Positions 28,088-35,937 of a DNA stretch of 43,680 nucleotides are shown in pieces. Where the stretch lies: contig CABXTN010000008.1 of the NCBI GenBank assembly GCA_902515185.1, positions 1-43,680 of the forward strand, written 5' to 3'. The notes under the pieces were generated by a model. That model ran no database searches. It was not told where the DNA came from and saw nothing but the letters and a program-made list of their open reading frames with translations. The first letter of the stretch is position 1; every line of letters begins with the position of its first letter. Made by a program: the position numbers and the translations under genes. Origin of the DNA: an uncultured Pelagibacteraceae bacterium (GTDB lineage: Bacteria > Pseudomonadota > Alphaproteobacteria > Pelagibacterales > Pelagibacteraceae).

Positions 28088-28106
28088 TATTTAAAATTAT
28101 AATTTA

Positions 28107-28232
28107 TTAAAAATCCTCATTTTTTAGAATCCATCCATTTAAAACTTTATTTTTCTTAGTGTTGTAATTTAACAATATTGAAGGGATTATAGAAATAAGT
28201 AATAGATTTTGTAAAAATTTTCTTCTTTTCAT
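28107..28232 (-). CDS. Small twin-arginine signal protein upstream of the GMC gene
   Basis: A 41-residue ORF with an ATG complementary to 28230-28232. It begins MKRRKFLQNLLLISIIPSIL, a good Tat-like motif (RRKFLQ) with a hydrophobic stretch, and ends GWILKNEDF. It is 19 bases upstream of the GMC gene on the same strand. GMC alcohol or gluconate-type dehydrogenases often come with a small Tat-exported third subunit; this could be a reduced version. It could also be chance, but motif plus position argue for a real gene. Confidence 0.6.
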   Translation of the reverse strand: MKRRKFLQNLLLISIIPSILLNYNTKKNKVLNGWILKNEDF

Positions 28233-28267
28233 TTAAGACTTTAATATCATAAAAAATAATAAAATAA

Positions 28268-28495
28268 ATGAAAAAGGAAAATGCAAGTAAATTATGGAAA
28301 ATGATTCAGGAAGCTGGCGATTATTTACAACATCAACTACCTGAGCACCCTAATCATCCAAATGGAAGAAATCCATATGCACATGTTGCTATAAGTATAA
28401 AGAGTAAGTTCAATGCAAGCTATAAGGATATTGAAGATGATAAATTTAAAGATGTAGTAAATTATATTAATTTTTTGAAAAATAATCCAAGTTAA
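28268..28495 (+). CDS. Small conserved-looking protein, function unknown
   Basis: A 75-residue soluble protein beginning at an ATG in the divergent gap with the Tat mini-gene. It contains a His- and Pro-rich stretch, HQLPEHPNHPNGRNPYAH (22-39), that could bind metal or form a compact loop, then a helical C-half (SYKDIEDDKFKDVVNYINFL). There is no signal or membrane segment. The ordinary codon use and well-behaved length suggest a real gene. Its stop abuts the end of the convergent amidinotransferase with no gap. I do not recognise a characterised family. Confidence 0.7.
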   Translation: MKKENASKLWKMIQEAGDYLQHQLPEHPNHPNGRNPYAHVAISIKSKFNASYKDIEDDKFKDVVNYINFLKNNPS

Positions 28496-29611
28496 TTATT
28501 GTTTAGGGAAATAGTCTTTAAGCTCCCCTTCTCTATAAACATCAGCTGTACAACAATGTAATCCGCCACCAAAAGCATAAGCTTCTCTCAAATCAATTGG
28601 AATAACTTCCATTCCAAGTTTATCTAATTGTTCTGCTTGATATACTTCACTTTTTTCTACACAAACAGTTTTGCTATCCAAAACTAAAACATTCATGGAT
28701 AACCATACTGAAGAATAACATAATGGGGGTGGTGAGTTATGAGCTGGTTGTGCAGCATCAATAATTTTCCACCCATTATTTTCAAATAATTTTCTTTGTT
28801 CTTTTGGTAATTTTCTTTGAGGATTATTTATGATTATTCCTTCTTTGATGGGAGTAAAAGTTGCATCAATATGAATCGGGTAAGGATCTCCAGGGAAATT
28901 CACAGTATGTACTCTATGATCTCTATAATGTCTTTTAATCCAATCAATCCCCTTAAGGTTTGTTGTAAATCCATGTTGCACTACTAAATCTTTGCCAAAT
29001 CTCAAAATATCTGCTGCATCAAATAATGGCTCTTCTTCAGTTGTCACAAAAAATTTTTTTTCTGTCCACTCAAGCCTTTTTTGAATTCCTATCTTGTCTG
29101 ATAAATAATCTTTTCTATAATTTTTATCAGTTAGTCTTGGTTTGGGAGCTGACTCATGTCTCATGTTTGGATCTGAATTATAATAATATTTTAATAAAGG
29201 TCTGTAACACAAATATTCAAACCATCGGCATCTATAACTCATGGTTGCTTCTAATATTTCATTTCCAATTGTTAAAAGAACATCTCTAGGTGGCATACAC
29301 CCAAACATAGTTTCTACTTTCCAATCTGGTGTTGAGGTAGTTTGATTAAAGTTAATTGGGGTTGGTCTATCAACTTTAATTCCTCTCCTTATAAGTGTAT
29401 TTGAGAAATCATCTAAAAGTTGGTTTGCTTTATCAACTGTGTCTTTAGTTCTTGGTCCAAATTTACCTTTCATATCTGAGTCTTCTGGTACTTTTGCATC
29501 TAAAGCAGGTTCAGGAGCTGGGATGCATGTGCCATCAGCTCTACCGACAATTACGTGCTTTAAAGGATCCCATTCGTTCCAGCTATTTACAATTACTTTA
29601 TCTGAACTCAT
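28496..29611 (-). CDS. Amidinotransferase of the arginine:glycine type
   Basis: It transfers an amidino group from arginine to an amine acceptor. The 371 residues align with human AGAT: EPLFDAAD has Asp198 (human Asp254), YPIHIDATF has His247 and Asp249 (human His303 and Asp305), and GGGLHCCTADV has the nucleophile Cys353 (human Cys407). SSVWLSMNVLVLD is also shared. The acceptor-site residues corresponding to human Asn300 and Met302 are Tyr244 and Ile246, so the acceptor may not be glycine. It is cotranscribed with an upstream DMT transporter, two bases apart. Confidence 0.88.
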   Translation of the reverse strand: MSSDKVIVNSWNEWDPLKHVIVGRADGTCIPAPEPALDAKVPEDSDMKGKFGPRTKDTVDKANQLLDDFSNTLIRRGIKVDRPTPINFNQTTSTPDWKVETMFGCMPPRDVLLTIGNEILEATMSYRCRWFEYLCYRPLLKYYYNSDPNMRHESAPKPRLTDKNYRKDYLSDKIGIQKRLEWTEKKFFVTTEEEPLFDAADILRFGKDLVVQHGFTTNLKGIDWIKRHYRDHRVHTVNFPGDPYPIHIDATFTPIKEGIIINNPQRKLPKEQRKLFENNGWKIIDAAQPAHNSPPPLCYSSVWLSMNVLVLDSKTVCVEKSEVYQAEQLDKLGMEVIPIDLREAYAFGGGLHCCTADVYREGELKDYFPKQ

Positions 29612-29613
29612 AT

Positions 29614-30519
29614 CTAGTTTAGTGCAATAAATCTTCTGTTATGTTTAATAATTAAACTGTAATAAATAATTGCTAAAAAAATTAAAAATCCTCCTATGAC
29701 TGTAGTATTTGTTGGAACTTCATTAATGCCAAAAAGTGGAAGCCATACCCAAAATATTCCACCTATTACTTCTGTCAATGATAATAAGGTTAATTCAGCT
29801 GCAGGTATAGCTTTAGATCCAATAGAATATAAAATAAGACCCAAGCAAACTAAAGTTCCATGGACTGAAAATAGAGATTGATTCTTGCTTGTAGAGATTA
29901 TGCTTTCTCCTGAATTAATTAAAATAAAAATTGATACTATTGCACAAAATAATCCTGAGAGAGCAACTGTTGTAAATTTAGGAGTATCTTTACGCCATCT
30001 CAAAGTTACTGAAAAAATAGAGAAGCCAAGAGCTGATAGAAGTCCAAATAAAAGTCCAAATAAAGATCCACTTTCATAGTTTCCAAGAGCCATAATAATA
30101 ATACCAACAGTTGCAATAAATATCGCTATCCAAACGTTTAATGACACTGATTCTTTTAGAAACAAAAAACCAAGTAACGCGGTTATAAATGGCATGGCTG
30201 CTAAACAGAGTAAGGTTATTGCTGCGCTTGTGTGTGTGATTGACCATATAAAGGAAATCATTGCTATACCTAAGCCACAACCTCCTAAAAATCCTGATAA
30301 TCCTATTTTTTGATAATTTTTGTAAAAATTAAGACCTTCTTCAAAAAAAAGATATAAGTTTAATATCAAAAATATTGTAACTCCTCTAGCGAATAAATAT
30401 TGCCAAGGAACTAATTCTGGCTGATCCATATATCTTACTACCAAGGGTCCAAAAGACCATAAAATTCCTGCAAATAGAACAACTGGTATAGCTACATTTT
30501 CATTTTTAAGTCTAAGCAT
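29614..30519 (-). CDS. DMT (EamA) family transporter
   Basis: A two-repeat, roughly ten-helix EamA protein of 301 residues from the ATG complementary to 30517-30519; a TTG two codons earlier is less likely. AGILWSFGPLVVRYM (about 17-31) starts repeat one, and PAAELTLLSLTEVIGGIFWVWL marks repeat two. Its stop lies two bases before the amidinotransferase start, so the two share a transcript. A joint role in import or export of an amidino acceptor or product is plausible. Its own promoter must lie in the 117-base gap to the divergent SufU-like gene. Confidence 0.88.
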   Translation of the reverse strand: MLRLKNENVAIPVVLFAGILWSFGPLVVRYMDQPELVPWQYLFARGVTIFLILNLYLFFEEGLNFYKNYQKIGLSGFLGGCGLGIAMISFIWSITHTSAAITLLCLAAMPFITALLGFLFLKESVSLNVWIAIFIATVGIIIMALGNYESGSLFGLLFGLLSALGFSIFSVTLRWRKDTPKFTTVALSGLFCAIVSIFILINSGESIISTSKNQSLFSVHGTLVCLGLILYSIGSKAIPAAELTLLSLTEVIGGIFWVWLPLFGINEVPTNTTVIGGFLIFLAIIYYSLIIKHNRRFIALN

Positions 30520-30606
30520 TTCCAACTTTTAATCTCAATTTAAACTGACTACAATAAAAATTTAAATTGTTTATTAAAACTTATTGTAATAAAAACATAT
30601 ATCTCT

Positions 30607-30619
30607 CAACTTAAAGTTG
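30607..30619. promoter_or_regulatory. Small palindrome in the divergent gap, possible operator
   Basis: CAACTT-A-AAGTTG is a 6+1+6 inverted repeat located 17 bases before the SufU-like ATG, between that gene and the divergent transporter. It could be an operator, but short palindromes of A+T-rich type are common by chance. Confidence 0.25.
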
Positions 30620-30636
30620 TTAAAAAAATTGAGTTA

Positions 30637-31038
30637 ATGGATTTAAATATTTTAAAAATTGCATCTAATACAAAAAACAATAAGCTTTTAAAAAGTTATG
30701 ATTATATTTTAAAACAAAAAAATTCATTGTGCGGTGATGAAATAGAAATATCGATTAAGCTAAAGAATAAAAAGATTTCAAAAATTGGATATACTTGTAA
30801 ATCATGTGTGTATACTCAAGCATCTGCAAGTCTACTTTCTGATTTTTTAAAAAATAAGTCTTTTGATGAAGTAAAAGAGTTAAAATTAACCCTAGATAAA
30901 TTTTTTAAAAAGAAATTCGTCAGACTGCCAAAAAAGTTATTAATTTTATCTAAATTAATGAATAAGCATAATTTAGCTAGGAAAGATTGTTTAATGCTAC
31001 CTTTCGTTACAGTGAATAAAATTCTAAATAAATTATAA
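30637..31038 (+). CDS. SufU/IscU-like iron-sulfur cluster scaffold
   Basis: A 133-residue protein with the three Cys ligands of the U-type fold: Cys32 with Asp34 in LCGDEIEI, Cys54 in GYTCKSCVYTQASASLL, and Cys118 in ARKDCLMLP. An additional Cys57 follows the second ligand. The insertion around residues 75-115 is basic rather than the usual Gram-positive SufU form. No other suf or isc gene is in the window, so it may assist the main SUF pathway coded elsewhere or act in sulfur transfer. It is likely cotranscribed with the HPP gene that follows after 8 bases. Confidence 0.75.
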   Translation: MDLNILKIASNTKNNKLLKSYDYILKQKNSLCGDEIEISIKLKNKKISKIGYTCKSCVYTQASASLLSDFLKNKSFDEVKELKLTLDKFFKKKFVRLPKKLLILSKLMNKHNLARKDCLMLPFVTVNKILNKL

Positions 31039-31046
31039 GTTTACGT

Positions 31047-31511
31047 ATGAATAAAGAAAATTTTATTAAATCATCAATTGCTGGTATTTTTTCGTTTATT
31101 ACAATAGGTATATTAACTTTATTAACTTATAAAACTGAGTTAGGTATTTTTCTAATAGCATCATTTGGCTCTACCATGGTGCTTTTGTATGGCTATCCTG
31201 AGAGCCCATTTGCTCAACCTAAAAATGTTTTTTTTGGCCACCTGATAACATCTGTGATTGGTGTAATTTGTTTATATATTATACCTCTTCCAGATTATGT
31301 CTTAATACCATTGGCTGTAGGTTTGGGTGTGGGGCTTATGATTTTATTTAACGTGACTCATCCTCCTGCAGGAGGAAATCCAATAATTATTATTATAGGA
31401 GGAGTATCAATTAACTATTTATTCAGCCCAATAATTACGGGATCAATAATAGTTTTAGCTTTTGGTGTAGTTTTAAATAGGTTCATTCTAAAGAAAAATT
31501 ACCCAAAATAG
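31047..31511 (+). CDS. HPP-family membrane protein
   Basis: A 154-residue integral membrane protein with four predicted helices (about 8-28, 30-46, 62-82 and 115-145). The family-defining motif is THPPAGGNP (108-116), giving HPP its name, after the FGST and YPESPFAQPKNVFFGH stretches. Some plant relatives have been linked to plastid nitrite transport, and the bacterial members are mostly uncharacterised. It follows the SufU-like gene after 8 bases. Confidence 0.85.
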   Translation: MNKENFIKSSIAGIFSFITIGILTLLTYKTELGIFLIASFGSTMVLLYGYPESPFAQPKNVFFGHLITSVIGVICLYIIPLPDYVLIPLAVGLGVGLMILFNVTHPPAGGNPIIIIIGGVSINYLFSPIITGSIIVLAFGVVLNRFILKKNYPK

Positions 31512-31587
31512 CCACTATTTAATTGCTACTACATCTCAAATTCTGTAGATTGCTTTAAAATTAAGTAGCTTCATTAACAAATTTTTA

Positions 31588-31593
31588 AAGGAG
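31588..31593 (+). promoter_or_regulatory. Strong ribosome binding site before the formate dehydrogenase
   Basis: AAGGAG sits five bases before the ATG at 31599. Most starts in this window have no such clear Shine-Dalgarno sequence, so this one suggests strong translation. Confidence 0.7.
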
Positions 31594-31598
31594 AAAAA

Positions 31599-32798
31599 AT
31601 GAAAATATTATGTGTATTATATGACGATCCTAAGAGTGGTATGCCTAAGTCTTATCCATTATCTGATCTACCAAAATTAGAGAAATATCCAGATGGAATG
31701 ACTTTACCTAATCCAAAAGGTAGAGATTTTACACCAGGTGAATTACTTGGATGTGTGTCTGGCGAACTTGGTTTAAGAAAATTTTTAGAAAGTAATGGTC
31801 ATGAATATATTGTGACTAATAGTAAAGACGGAGATGGAAATGAGGCTGACAAACATATTGTCGATGCTGATATTGTGATATCGCAACCCTTTTTTCCTTA
31901 TTATTTAACAAAAGAAAAAATTGCGAAAGCCAAAAATTTAAAAATGGCAATTACAGCAGGTATTGGATCTGACCATGTTGATTTACAAGCTGCAATGGAT
32001 AACAATATTGATGTCGTTGAAGTTACATTTTGTAATTCAAGATCAGTTGCAGAACACATTGTAATGATGATTGTATCAATGGTTAGAGATTACCATAATC
32101 AACATAGAATTGTAAATGAAGGTGGATGGAACATTGCTGATGCAGTTCAAAGAAGTTATGACGTTGAGGGTATGCACATAGGTACAGTTGCAGCTGGAAG
32201 AATTGGGCTAGATGCATTAAGAAAAATGAAACCTTTCGATGTGCATTTGCATTATTTTGATCGTCATAAGTTACCAGACAGTGTAGAGAAAGAATTAAAC
32301 CTTACTTTTCATGAGTCAGTAGAATCAATGGTAAAAGTTTGTGACGTAGTGACAATAAACTGTCCTCTACACCCAGAAACTGAAAATTTATTTGATAAAA
32401 AAATGATTAGTAAAATGAAAAAAGGTGCTTACATAGTAAATACAGCTAGGGGAAAAATTTGTAATAAAGACGACATAGCTGATGCTTTAAAATCTGGTCA
32501 ATTAAGTGGTTATGCTGGAGACGTATGGTTTCCACAGCCAGCTCCTAATGATCACGTTTGGAGAAGTATGCCTAATCATGGTATGACACCACACACATCT
32601 GGAACATCTTTGTCTGCGCAAACGAGATATGCGGATGGAGTAAGAGAGATCCTTGAATGTTTCTTCGATAAAAAACCAATAAGAGATCAATATCTAATTG
32701 TTAAAGATGGACAATTAGCAGGTATGGGTGCACACTCATATAGTAAAGGATCTGCTACCAGCGGTTCTGAAGAAGCAGCAAAATACAAGAAAAAATAA
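31599..32798 (+). CDS. fdh: NAD-dependent formate dehydrogenase
   Basis: Oxidises formate to CO2 with reduction of NAD+, a metal-free D-2-hydroxyacid-dehydrogenase-fold enzyme in the cytosol. The 399 residues match Pseudomonas sp. 101 FDH number for number: substrate Ile122 and Asn146, NAD-binding AAGRIG (198-203), Asp221 for NAD over NADP, Arg284, Gln313 and catalytic His332 with Ser334 in TPHTSGTSLSAQTRY. This would yield energy from formate produced by one-carbon metabolism. It has a strong ribosome site and a clean hairpin terminator, and stands as a single-gene transcript, so it is likely well expressed. Confidence 0.97.
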   Translation: MKILCVLYDDPKSGMPKSYPLSDLPKLEKYPDGMTLPNPKGRDFTPGELLGCVSGELGLRKFLESNGHEYIVTNSKDGDGNEADKHIVDADIVISQPFFPYYLTKEKIAKAKNLKMAITAGIGSDHVDLQAAMDNNIDVVEVTFCNSRSVAEHIVMMIVSMVRDYHNQHRIVNEGGWNIADAVQRSYDVEGMHIGTVAAGRIGLDALRKMKPFDVHLHYFDRHKLPDSVEKELNLTFHESVESMVKVCDVVTINCPLHPETENLFDKKMISKMKKGAYIVNTARGKICNKDDIADALKSGQLSGYAGDVWFPQPAPNDHVWRSMPNHGMTPHTSGTSLSAQTRYADGVREILECFFDKKPIRDQYLIVKDGQLAGMGAHSYSKGSATSGSEEAAKYKKK

Positions 32799-32823
32799 TA
32801 TTAAATATTTTTTAAAATATTAC

Positions 32824-32860
32824 CTCAAGTTTATATCTTATTGATATAAACTTGAGTATT
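32824..32860 (+). terminator. Hairpin terminator after the formate dehydrogenase
   Basis: A perfect 14-base stem (32824-32837 with 32843-32856, arms beginning CTCAAG and ending CTTGAG) with a 5-base loop, followed by TATTATTT. It lies 26 bases after the fdh stop and before selO. It is the clearest inverted repeat I saw in the window. The A+T-rich tail is short in T, so termination strength is uncertain. Confidence 0.75.
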
Positions 32861-32876
32861 ATTTATATCTATTCCA

Positions 32877-34340
32877 ATGACGAACAAAAATAAAATAGAT
32901 TGGAAATTTGAGAACTCATATCTCCAATTACCAAAAGATATGCAATCTAAACAATTGCCAGAAAAAGCAAAAAATCCAAAACTAGTTTTAATAAATCACA
33001 AATTATCAGACGAGCTTGGAATTAATTTATTAAGCTTAGATCCAATTTATCTTGCATCAATTTTTTCAGGAAATCAATTACCAGATGGCTCAGCTACAAT
33101 TGCTATGGCATATGCGGGGCATCAATTTGGTCATTTTACAGTTTTAGGTGATGGGAGAGCAATCTTAATTGGAGAACATATTAATAATAAAAAGCAACGA
33201 TATGAAATCCAATTTAAAGGATCTGGTAAAACTGAATTTTCAAGAAATGGTGATGGTAAAGCTGCCTTAGGGCCAATGTTAAGAGAGTATATAATTAGCG
33301 AAGCAATGTATCACCTTAATATACCTACAACTAGAAGCTTAGCTGTAGTAAAAACAGATGAAAAAGTTATTCGAGAGACCGAGTTGACTAGAGCAATTTT
33401 AACTAGAGTTGCATCTAGTCATATTCGTGTTGGTACATTTCAATATTTTGCATATAAGAAAGATAATGAAAGTTTAAAGTCTTTGGTTAACTATTCAATA
33501 AATAGGCACTATCCTGAAATAAAAAATAATGAAAACGTTTATGTTAATCTAATAGATAGATTAATGGATAAACAAATTGATTTAGTGGTAAATTGGATGC
33601 GAGTTGGCTTTATTCATGGAGTTATGAATACAGATAATATGGCCTTATCTGGCGAAACTATAGACTATGGGCCGTGCGCATTTATGGACAAATATGATCC
33701 AAAAACTGTTTTTAGCTCTATAGATCATTTTGGTAGATATGCTTATTACAACCAACCCTCAATTACTAAATGGAATTTAGCTAGATTTGCAGAGTGTCTA
33801 ATACCTTTTCTAGACGCTAATAAAGATGAAGCAATCAAGATTGCTACAGATAAAATAAATGAGTTTGATAAAAAATATGAAAAAAAATGGTTAGAAATGA
33901 TGAGTGATAAAATTGGATTGCTAGATACTGAAAAAGAAGACGAGGTTTTAATTTTAGATTTATTACAATGGATGCACTCTAATAAAGCTGACTATACAAA
34001 TACCTTTTATAATTTAATTAATAATAAAGTTTTTAATGATCAAGTTTATGATAATGCAGATTTTTTGACTTGGAAAGATAGATGGAAAATGCGTTTGTCT
34101 AAATACAAAAATAAAATGGATAAAGTTGAAAAAAAAATGAAATTTTCTAATCCTATTATTATTCCAAGGAATTATAAAGTTGAGGAGGCTTTAAGTGCTG
34201 CAGAAAATGGAGATATTGGTTTAGTAGAGATTTTATTAAAAGCTCTTGAAAAACCTTATGAAAATAATTCTAGTCTTAAAGATTTCCAAATAACTGAGAA
34301 ACTAAATAAATCAGGGTACAAAACTTATTGTGGTACTTAA
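32877..34340 (+). CDS. selO: Protein adenylyltransferase SelO (YdiU)
   Basis: SelO is a pseudokinase that transfers AMP from ATP to hydroxyl groups on proteins, linked to redox stress. The 487 residues show AYAGHQFGHFTVLGDGRA, FKGSGKTEFSRNGDGKAALGPMLRE and IHGVMNTDNMALSGETIDYGPCAFMD, which hold the conserved catalytic Asn/Asp residues. The third residue from the end is Cys485 (CGT end), the position of Sec or Cys in other SelO proteins. It begins 20 bases after the hairpin terminator and ends abutting the convergent DAO gene with no gap. Confidence 0.95.
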   Translation: MTNKNKIDWKFENSYLQLPKDMQSKQLPEKAKNPKLVLINHKLSDELGINLLSLDPIYLASIFSGNQLPDGSATIAMAYAGHQFGHFTVLGDGRAILIGEHINNKKQRYEIQFKGSGKTEFSRNGDGKAALGPMLREYIISEAMYHLNIPTTRSLAVVKTDEKVIRETELTRAILTRVASSHIRVGTFQYFAYKKDNESLKSLVNYSINRHYPEIKNNENVYVNLIDRLMDKQIDLVVNWMRVGFIHGVMNTDNMALSGETIDYGPCAFMDKYDPKTVFSSIDHFGRYAYYNQPSITKWNLARFAECLIPFLDANKDEAIKIATDKINEFDKKYEKKWLEMMSDKIGLLDTEKEDEVLILDLLQWMHSNKADYTNTFYNLINNKVFNDQVYDNADFLTWKDRWKMRLSKYKNKMDKVEKKMKFSNPIIIPRNYKVEEALSAAENGDIGLVEILLKALEKPYENNSSLKDFQITEKLNKSGYKTYCGT

Positions 34341-35444
34341 TTAAAGTACATAAGGTTCTGGTCTAGCATTCTTATCTAAAACTCTTTCGACAGCAAATTC
34401 ACTTATATCTATTGTTTGGTAAGACCCTGTAGTTATTAATTCTGTTAAAGCTCGACCTATTCCTGGGGCTTGCATTAAACCTCTGCCAGTAAATCCTGAG
34501 GCTAAATATACATTTTCATATTTAGGATGTTTTCCGACAACCGCGTTATTATCTAACTTATTGCAATCATAATAGCCTGCCCAGCCTCCTGTAAGTTTAA
34601 GTTCTTCAAAAGCAGGAATTCTTTTTGCAAGAGCTGGCCATACTAACTCCTCAAAATCGTTCCATGCGGGCTCTAAGTCTTCAGCATCAAAGACTGATAA
34701 AGGTGAGCCAGCTAAATACTCTTTTCCTTCAGGTCTCCAATAAACTCCTGTTGTTAAATCTCCTGATAAAGGCATTTCTGGATAATGTTTTGGACATTTT
34801 ACTCTAAACACAGTGTGTTTTTGAGGCACCACAGGTATGTCATCTAAAAGCTTTTTGGTCCAGCAACCAGTTGCGGATATTATTGTTTTCGCTTTTATTT
34901 CTGAAATATTATTAATTTCTCCTTTAACAAATTCAGCTCCTAGCTCAATAGCTTTACTTTTTAAAGCGCCATGAAACATAAAAGGATCAATCCATCCTTC
35001 AGTTTTATTATCTGTATATGTTGCTGTTTCTATTCCATTATTATTTATGTACGGAAAAATTTTAGATAACTCTGATCCTTTGATATTTTTTGTTCCAGCA
35101 TCACAAGCTTTATGATTTTCTAATGCTCTATACTGCTCCTCTGCGTGCTCAGGTCCAAACATCAGAAGATAACCATTGGTTACCATACTTGCAGTTGGAT
35201 TTGGATTTTTTTCAGTTTTTAACACATTAGGTAGGTTAAAAATAAATTCTTTAGCAAATTTTCCTAAAAGAATATTTTCCTTTTGAAAAAATTGTCTTCT
35301 GAAACCTCCAAGTGATAGTGGAAAAGATGCTTGTTTGTAAGTTGGATCTCTTTCGATTACTTTAACTTTTCTACCTTCTTTAGCTAAAAAATAAGCTGTT
35401 GAAGTTCCAATAATTCCTCCACCAATTATAACTACATCTTCCAT
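34341..35444 (-). CDS. FAD-dependent oxidoreductase of the DAO family
   Basis: A 367-residue flavoprotein with an N-terminal FAD-binding motif IIGGGIIGTSTAYFLAKEG (6-24) and Glu34-Arg35 in VIERD. LGGFRRQFF (46-54) resembles sarcosine or glycine oxidase and FOXRED1-like proteins. The C-terminal ASGFTGRGLMQAPGIGRALTELI closes the FAD fold. It oxidises an amine or amino acid of unknown kind; marine relatives often act on methylated amines. Its start is one base from the stop of tspO, so the two genes are probably cotranscribed. Confidence 0.85.
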   Translation of the reverse strand: MEDVVIIGGGIIGTSTAYFLAKEGRKVKVIERDPTYKQASFPLSLGGFRRQFFQKENILLGKFAKEFIFNLPNVLKTEKNPNPTASMVTNGYLLMFGPEHAEEQYRALENHKACDAGTKNIKGSELSKIFPYINNNGIETATYTDNKTEGWIDPFMFHGALKSKAIELGAEFVKGEINNISEIKAKTIISATGCWTKKLLDDIPVVPQKHTVFRVKCPKHYPEMPLSGDLTTGVYWRPEGKEYLAGSPLSVFDAEDLEPAWNDFEELVWPALAKRIPAFEELKLTGGWAGYYDCNKLDNNAVVGKHPKYENVYLASGFTGRGLMQAPGIGRALTELITTGSYQTIDISEFAVERVLDKNARPEPYVL

Positions 35445-35445
35445 A

Positions 35446-35913
35446 TCAATTTAAATATAACAACGTCGCATTAAGTATTAGGGCATAACAACTCCATAAT
35501 AAATATGGAATCATTAAATAATAACTGAGTATACTAATATGTTTAAACTTTACAGTAAGAATTATAATAAACATAATTAATATAAATAAATTTATTAAAG
35601 CCAAAGGTATGTTATGAAATACAAAAAAAACTATACTCCAAGTTGTATTAAATAATAAATGTATAAAGTATATTAATACTATATTTAAATTTTTTCTATT
35701 TTTATGCCAGGCAGACCATATGGCAATAGTCATAAATAAATAAAGCGTAGTCCAAACTGGTGCAAAAACCCAATCGGGAGGTGTGAGAAATGATTTGTTT
35801 AAACTAGAATACCAAGGCTCTTTTGCGCTCATAGTTGATATTCCTCCAATAAAAGAGGCCGAATAGGTCGCAACTGCAAAAAGTATAAATGATATAAATT
35901 TATTTTTTAACAT
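35446..35913 (-). CDS. tspO: TspO/MBR family protein
   Basis: A 155-residue membrane protein with five predicted helices. I start at the ATG complementary to 35911-35913; an upstream TTG is less likely. The family signature KEPWYSSLNKSFLTPPDWVF and APVWTTLYLFMTIAIW is clear. TspO proteins bind porphyrins and tetrapyrroles and regulate pigment or stress responses in bacteria. Here it lies upstream of the DAO oxidoreductase and divergent from the SDR at 35938 with 24 bases between starts, next to the lipid-modification block. Confidence 0.92.
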   Translation of the reverse strand: MLKNKFISFILFAVATYSASFIGGISTMSAKEPWYSSLNKSFLTPPDWVFAPVWTTLYLFMTIAIWSAWHKNRKNLNIVLIYFIHLLFNTTWSIVFFVFHNIPLALINLFILIMFIIILTVKFKHISILSYYLMIPYLLWSCYALILNATLLYLN

Positions 35914-35937
35914 TATAATAATATACAATACTTTATT

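Noticed and set aside
31512-31598. Riboswitch upstream of the formate dehydrogenase
   Set aside because: The 87 bases have only short pairings such as CTACA with TGTAG and none of the conserved parts of known riboswitches.
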